Positions 58,859 through 64,000 of a DNA stretch of 64,000 bases are shown piece after piece. Below the pieces are notes generated by a model. It did not search any database, had not been told where the DNA came from, and was given only the letters and a program-made list of their open reading frames with translations. This stretch comes from Drosophila persimilis. Taxonomy: Eukaryota > Arthropoda > Insecta > Diptera > Drosophilidae. The DNA lies in assembly GCF_003286085.1 (NCBI RefSeq), contig NW_020825294.1, positions 3,658,001 to 3,722,000 on the forward strand. Reading direction: 5' to 3'. A program made the translations under genes and the position numbers. Position 1 is the first letter of the stretch. Every line of letters starts with the position of its first letter.

Positions 58859-59597
58859 TTTTTTTTTATTCTTTGAACGTTGAAATGCAATGACTGCACC
58901 TTGCAAGAGGCGATGCAATTACTGCACAGTCAAGTGGCCCGTCTGAAACCAGCAGGAGAGATAGCTGTTAGACTAATATTCGAGGAAAATTAGCATGAAA
59001 GTTACTGAGAACTAGGCATGCATTCAAAATACAATACCACTACAATTACTAATTACTAGAAAGGGATAATTCGATCTACAAAGTGGAAGGAACAACGGTG
59101 TAAAATTTCTAGTAAGTCGAATAGGAATCGTGAAGTTTATGCGGCTCAACATATCAGGACTGTCTATGTCACCCCTGATCAAGTTGTGCATAGAAATCAC
59201 ACCAAGCATTTTTCTACGGTTAACTAATCCTCCATTACTAACAGCAGTTGTTATATAGGGGACGTCAAATTCCTTTGACCACCTCTTTATAAACCCCTGC
59301 ATGTCCATGGACTTATTTACCACGGTAGAAATGTGTTCGGAAAACTTTAACGTGGGGTCTAACATAACACCCAGATCATCCACCAGAGTAATTCTCTCAA
59401 GAGGACCACCAAATAGGGTATAGGGAGCCAACAAGGGGCTAGAGCGATGAATTGTCATAACTTTGCATTTCGAGGCACTGTGCCCTGTGGTACTCCCGAA
59501 GAAACCTTTACTGGTAAAGAGAGGGAATTTTTGAAAAGGACTCTTTGAGACCTGGAACAAAGATACCTAGAAATCCATCTCAGGAGGTTGGGCGTTT
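58859..59597 (-). mobile_element. 5'-truncated LINE (jockey/CR1-like non-LTR retrotransposon) in unit 2
   Basis: On the minus strand a frame at 59560-59024 encodes the C-terminal part of a LINE reverse transcriptase: Lys-Cys-Lys-Val-Met, Asp-Asp-Leu-Gly-Val-Met-Leu-Asp, Phe-Ile-Lys-Arg-Trp, and near the end Ile-Asp-Ser-Pro-Asp-Met-Leu-Ser. The stretch around Thr-Thr-Ala-Val-Ser-Asn-Gly appears to join two parts that are normally separate, so there is an internal deletion. On the same strand the element ends in AATAAA followed by a run of nine A (58859-58867), the expected 3' tail. Unit 1 has the uninterrupted site near 54963, which fixes the edges to within a few bases. It inserted after the duplication or was lost from unit 1. 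No clear target-site duplication is visible. Confidence 0.75.
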
Positions 59598-59860
59598 GGT
59601 AACCCAAAACTATCCACAGAAATATACTTAGCAATATCCCTAGATCTATCTAGATAGAAACCCCATCCATAGAACCATAGGACAGAGCTTTCCCCTCCAA
59701 CTATTCCCTGAAATCTCCCGAGAGAACTACCCCTGGAACTTTCCTTCAGTTTCAACAAATTAGTTCTGGTTCGTTCGAAAAAGTAGACAGTCAAAATTTG
59801 AGTAAAGACAAAAAAACACCCAAAGAATCTCAAAAAGTGCAGATCCCCTGATCCTGCAAC

Positions 59861-61288
59861 ATGCACTTTGGACAATGGAAGGCGAGGGACCCCAGGAAGG
59901 AGGATAAACCAGGGGAGAAACCGGGGAGTTCCAAAGAGAAGCCAACGAAGCATTTGCCCAAAGGTGACGAAAAAAAGATGGAGCAGGATCCAGGGACAGC
60001 GCGCAATGAGAAGACGGTCTCCGATGCCAAGGTAAATCTCCTATGCGGTGGTTTCTTTGCGATGTTGGACTGCAGCCCCCGACCGGAGGAGGCATTCCAC
60101 CCCAACTCGCACGAGTGCCACATCGCGAGGGAGTGGCTCAGAAAACTGACAGTTATGAACTGCAACACAGTGTTCAAGGCGCGCATACGAAAGGCGTACA
60201 TGAGTGCATTGCTTGAGTGCTTCAATCAGAGGCGCCTCTACGGGATCTTGAAGCAGATGCCCCCGGAAGAACTCAATTGGATGGACTTTCCGGACACCAC
60301 GTATCATGCGTCGAGGCAGAAGTTTGATACGTGTAGGGGCATGCCACAGAACCGTCTTTTAGAGGACACAATGGGTTTGGGAAGTCCTCAGTCTTCAAGC
60401 GAACAGCCACGGGAAGCGGTGGATAGACAACAGCGTTTCATGGATGAATCAGAAGAATTTATGATAGAACATCAGGTATTTAGCACCGAAGAACCTCAGA
60501 GTTTCCAGCAACAGCCACGGAGATACCAGGAACAGTCACGGACGGAAACCTTCTACGATCCTACCACCTTTCCACCACCGCCCCATGTGGGTCAACAGTC
60601 GGGATCCTACTACAAGCCCTCGCACGTGAAATTCGACACCTTCGGGGCGCCCCCTCGCTTCATTGCGGAAAGGAAAGATAGAACAGAATTCTCCCCATCA
60701 GGTGCAGAAGGAGGAGGTGTGCCAGTTGAGGATTTTGGTACTGCCCTCATAGAGGCCCCTCCTGATCCTCATTCTGCTATGCCCACACGTTCGATTCTTA
60801 AGCATAGTTGCATCAACAATCGGAAAACGCCAGTATCCTTCAACGACAAACCATGCTATGATGATGACAGAAGGCATACAACTTCAATACAATCCTATAG
60901 AGCGCAGTTCCCAAGCCGGAAAGAGTGCGGGTTCAAGGGATCGAATCAAAAGAAGCAGAAAAATGGCACCCATACGAATCAGTGGAGGCCAGAGGCCTCC
61001 GGTGGGGAGTATGATAGAGAGAAAATAATTCGAACTGTGACAACAAACCGCCGTTGCAACAGGACCTTCCTTATGGAGTGCATTCGTCGCGAGCTGCGCG
61101 GTGAAGCATCCGAGGGAGCAAACGACTATCTGGAGGGTGAAATAGAGCGCTACAAGACATTTTCCAAAAAATACAGCTGCAACGATCCCGAATACAAGGA
61201 GAAAATGCTTGGAGGGGATCCTAATGCGCAGAGGACATACCTGTTGCTCAATATGCAACAGGATTTGACCAAATTTTTGACCCTTTGA
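59861..61288 (+). CDS. Protein with a DUF4485-like N-terminal domain, 475 residues, intronless as read
   Basis: A single frame from ATG (59861) to TGA (61286-61288). After a Lys/Glu/Pro-rich start, residues about 58-145 hold a compact region (Phe-Phe-Ala-Met-Leu, then Cys-His-Ile-Ala-Arg-Glu-Trp-Leu-Arg-Lys-Leu, Arg-Lys-Ala-Tyr-x-x-Ala-Leu-Leu, and a Pro-Pro-Glu-Glu-Leu end). This resembles DUF4485, a domain of unknown function; the match is from memory. The middle is Gln/Glu/Pro-rich and probably disordered. The last 90 residues are charged and probably helical, with four cysteines, and are the part preserved in unit 1. No enzyme motif is seen. The gene is convergent with fusion copy 2, the stops being 180 bp apart. 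AATAAA is at 61337-61342. The start is the first ATG in a clear coding frame; an upstream exon cannot be excluded. Confidence 0.72.
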   Translation: MHFGQWKARDPRKEDKPGEKPGSSKEKPTKHLPKGDEKKMEQDPGTARNEKTVSDAKVNLLCGGFFAMLDCSPRPEEAFHPNSHECHIAREWLRKLTVMNCNTVFKARIRKAYMSALLECFNQRRLYGILKQMPPEELNWMDFPDTTYHASRQKFDTCRGMPQNRLLEDTMGLGSPQSSSEQPREAVDRQQRFMDESEEFMIEHQVFSTEEPQSFQQQPRRYQEQSRTETFYDPTTFPPPPHVGQQSGSYYKPSHVKFDTFGAPPRFIAERKDRTEFSPSGAEGGGVPVEDFGTALIEAPPDPHSAMPTRSILKHSCINNRKTPVSFNDKPCYDDDRRHTTSIQSYRAQFPSRKECGFKGSNQKKQKNGTHTNQWRPEASGGEYDREKIIRTVTTNRRCNRTFLMECIRRELRGEASEGANDYLEGEIERYKTFSKKYSCNDPEYKEKMLGGDPNAQRTYLLLNMQQDLTKFLTL

Positions 61289-61468
61289 GAGGGAAGGAAA
61301 GAGGACAACTTAAGAGTCTAATTTAAAAAATTTCAAAATAAAATTGAAATTTTTGCCGAATATAATTTTGTAATATTATGATATTTCGAGCGGGGTTCCA
61401 GAAAAGATAATCAAATCAGCCTTATCATGTGGTAGTGTTTAGAGAGTGTGTGTAGTTTAGAGAGTGGT

Positions 61469-63990
61469 TTAGATGCCAGAGTCCCAGTGCTTGGTCCATT
61501 TGATGGGCTCCAAAGTGCCCAAATCCAACTTCCAGATGGCACCATTCTGGTTCAGCTCAATGGCCTTCACAAAGTTCGCGGCACACTGCTGAGAGGTCTG
61601 GTTGGGAGGCCCCAGCAGCTTCTTCGCCACCTCGGGCTCCACATCCAGCCACGAGTTGAACTTATTGACAAGAGTGGTCTTAGTGATGCCAGGATTGACA
61701 GTGTAAGCAGTGACACCAGTAATGGGGGCCAATTTCTATGAGATTTGAAGGAAATATTCAGTTTAGGGAGTAATAAAGACGCTGGATTACTTACTGCCAG
61801 GGAGGAGGTAAAGTTAACCACCCCCGCCTTGGTGCCGGAGTAAACGGGCACCTGGTAGATGGCATTGAAACCGGTGACGGAGCCAATGTTGCAAATGATG
61901 CCGCCAGGGCCGCACTCGCGCTTGTCCCAGAACTCCATAATGGCAGTGGTGGTGTTGACCAGGCCCGTATAGTTAACGGCAACGGTGCGCTCGATCTGAT
62001 GATCGTCCAGGATGCCAGCACCGTTGATCAGCACATCGACAGTCTTTATCTTTGCAAAGACGGTCTTCAGGAGCTTGGTCGTCTCCTTGAGAGGCACAGT
62101 CACATCGTAGGGATAGAAGCTGACCTTCACCTTCGGATTGAGTTCCTTCAGTTCGCAAATGGCCTCCGGATTTTCAATGCGATCCAAGATGACCAGGTTC
62201 TTGAGGTCACGCTTAACCAACTCCCGGCTGGTGTCCATGCCAATTCCTCCCAGACCGGCCACGAAAACCACATTCTTGTCTGTGAGGCACAATCCCTCTG
62301 ATTCGTTCGATTTGGTAGATTTGCAGAAATGCTGGTCTGAACTGAAGGGGGACAATCGTCGCCCGAGACCGGTGCGCCCAGCACCAGCAAGGGCGGAGGT
62401 GACTTGGCCCATTTCGGGCAGGCCGGTGATGTCTCCGCGTGCTGCCAGTGATGGCGGGGAGCTAAGCAGTCGTGTGGCCACGCGTTGTATATCTGCGGCG
62501 GACACTTTCTCTATCTCCTCAATGAAATGCTCTGGCCGCTTGCGATGCCCCGACGCGAGCACCTGGCGCCCGACATCCTCGAACACTACAGCTCGCGATT
62601 CCAGGTTCATCAGTAGCATCGATTGCAGCTGTATTTTCGAGCGCATTAAGTCCTCGCGTCCCGGCTCGGCTGCCATGCTCAACAGCTCGCGGACTATCAC
62701 CTCGACCATGTCGTTCAAGTGTTGCGGCGGCGCACTGCCGTGTATGCAGAACAAGCCGCTGTCGGTATAGGCATGATTGTGTGCCGTGGCACTGTGCACC
62801 CAGTCGTAGCGATTTAGGACCTTTGTGTAGAGGCGCGAGTTCATTCCCTTGCCGTGACCGCCGGAGCCCCTGGAGAAGGAGCCCCCGCCGCCCATCATTA
62901 TGTTGAGCACGCATAGGGGCACATAGTCTGGATCCTGGTGAGCGCATCCCTCAAAGCCAAGGACGACATGGGCCAGCTCCGGCAGAGCAGCGGCCGCGTA
63001 AAAGGGAATCTCGCATTGCTCCTTCACAATACCGCCAGTGTAGTGGGCGATGGAAGTGTCCACCTGCTTAGGTCCTACGCTGCTTTCTGGCTCGCTCTCC
63101 CAGATGGGTTTTTCTTCCACAAAGTACTTCCTCACGAGCTCCACCAGTTCGTCGTGATCCACACCAACGCCTGCGAAAACCATGCGGCTGGGAGAGTGAT
63201 GATGCTTCAGGTACTTCATTAGCACAGCCCTATCTATGCTTTCCAGAGTCTCTGGAGGGCAGAGCTTCGGCAGGCCTAGCGTATTGTCCCCGTAGGCAGC
63301 CGCGTGTATCATGTCCATCAGTATCGGTTCCTGATCGGGGCGCATGCACAGCGTCTCCAGCTCGAAGTTGACGGCACGCGCTGCTAGATTCACCTCCTGC
63401 TCGCTTATCGTGGGTCGCAGAGCGACGTCCGCCAAGAGACGCGTAGCCGAGTCAATGGCCCTGCTGTCGATGCTGGCGGCATAGATGAGAGTGTCGCGCG
63501 AGGTCTGACAGTCGCAGATGCCCCCGTTCTCCTCCAGCTCTTTCCGTATGGCATCTCTGTTGGGAAAGTTAGCTGTGGAGTTGAAGGCTAGCTTTTCGAG
63601 AAAATGCGATACACCGCCGGGGTAGGCCGCCTCATAGCGTGGGCCCGAGTTTATAACCAGGCCGACAGTACAGAATTGTCCGCAGCGCGGCTCCGAGGCA
63701 ATGCGCAGTCCATTCTCAAGGGTCGTTACCCTTGTGGCGGCACTCTCAGCCATTGGGGCTGCGTATTCAACCTCCGGCACGTTTGGCAGTGGTTCTTTTA
63801 GTCGAGGAAGGTGCGTAACGATCGACGGCATATTAACCCTGCTGAGGCCATCTTTCCCTCGCACTCCGCTGGGGATTCTCCCGATGCCAGTCCCGCTGCC
63901 AATTTTCGAAACTTTGGTAGCGAAACGACATGGAAATGTGCGACAGGTGCTCTTGAGCGTTTTCAGCATGCCTATACCTCGCCTGTTCAT
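61469..63990 (-). CDS. Chimeric MPP-alpha/alcohol dehydrogenase fusion gene, copy 2
   Basis: Same structure as copy 1: exon 1 63990-61795, a 59-bp intron 61794-61736, exon 2 61735-61469, 820 residues. By direct reading the two proteins differ at seven positions: 64 (Gln/Leu), 74 (Ala/Val), 114 (Ser/Asn), 215 (Arg/Cys), 440 (Val/Ala), 529 (His/Gln) and 565 (Lys/Glu), copy 1 first. All lie in the MPP-alpha part or the linker; the ADH part is identical. The glycine-rich loop, Asp603, Ser704, Tyr717 and Lys721 are unchanged. Only ten bases upstream of the start are inside the window, ending in the same GCAG-like acceptor context. Both copies look functional, which argues against simple pseudogenes and for recent duplication or gene conversion. 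Confidence 0.9.
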
Positions 63991-64000
63991 GTCGCTGCAG

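Larger units (their letters stand above)
58735..64000. repeat. Segmental duplication, unit 2 (continues past the window)
   Basis: Direct copy of unit 1 with the full DUF4485-like gene and an inserted LINE fragment. The right end is not visible because the fusion gene's upstream region runs off the window. Confidence 0.85.

Noticed and set aside
59760-60225. Minus-strand frames opposite the DUF4485-like gene
   Set aside because: Shadows of the plus-strand coding frame.
1-64000. tRNA genes, CRISPR arrays, known Drosophila microRNAs
   Set aside because: I looked for B-box-like motifs, regularly spaced repeats with unique spacers and a few familiar microRNA sequences and found none I could support.

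Overview
The window is insect nuclear DNA, almost certainly Drosophila. Introns are short (56-71 bp) with GTAAGT-type donors, and there are many CA/GT, CAG/CTG and pentanucleotide microsatellites. One coding segment is plainly derived from Drosophila alcohol dehydrogenase (Adh). Remembered Adh sequences point to the obscura group, but that is inference. Most of the 64 kb is non-coding, with a few small spliced genes and one gene-dense duplicated end.

Layout. 1-3046: an intron tail and the last coding exon (226 residues, His/Gln-rich, ending in a PDZ-ligand-like E-S-C-V) of a plus-strand gene, then a probable 3' UTR to about 4.5 kb. 5159-7245: a foldback-type repeat, two roughly 1-kb arms in inverted orientation built of 120-bp units. 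12.8-13.4 kb: a small spliced Kunitz-like secreted protein gene on plus. 14.4-15.57 kb: a small spliced Kazal-like secreted protein gene on minus, with a tandem partial copy of its 3' end. 15.6-44.2 kb: about 29 kb in which I support no gene; simple repeats and two diverged copies of an unidentified module lie there. 44.3-44.8 kb: a two-exon gene for a basic protein with two MST-HMG-like boxes, a class used in sperm chromatin. 49.19-51.64 kb: a five-exon gene for a 199-residue multipass membrane protein I do not recognise.

54.77-64.00 kb is the outstanding region: a tandem segmental duplication. Each unit carries, convergently, a plus-strand gene with a DUF4485-like N-terminus (whole in unit 2, 3' part only in unit 1) and a minus-strand chimeric gene. 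The chimera joins a nearly complete mitochondrial processing peptidase alpha subunit (MPP-alpha) in frame to a nearly complete alcohol dehydrogenase, giving an 820-residue protein with one 59-bp intron. That intron sits where I place the second coding intron of Adh, while the first Adh coding intron is absent. Both copies are open from start to stop, differ at about seven residues, and keep the ADH catalytic Ser, Tyr and Lys. The predicted product is an ADH behind an Arg-rich, mitochondrial-type N-terminus. A 5'-truncated LINE with a poly(A) tail sits in the upstream flank of unit 2 and is absent from unit 1.

How the genes relate: no operon-like logic is expected here. The Kunitz-like, Kazal-like and MST-HMG genes belong to classes often expressed in the male reproductive tract, so the neighbourhood may be rich in young, male-biased genes; this is inference. 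All exon structures are read by eye from splice consensus and frame continuity and have not been tested against transcripts.
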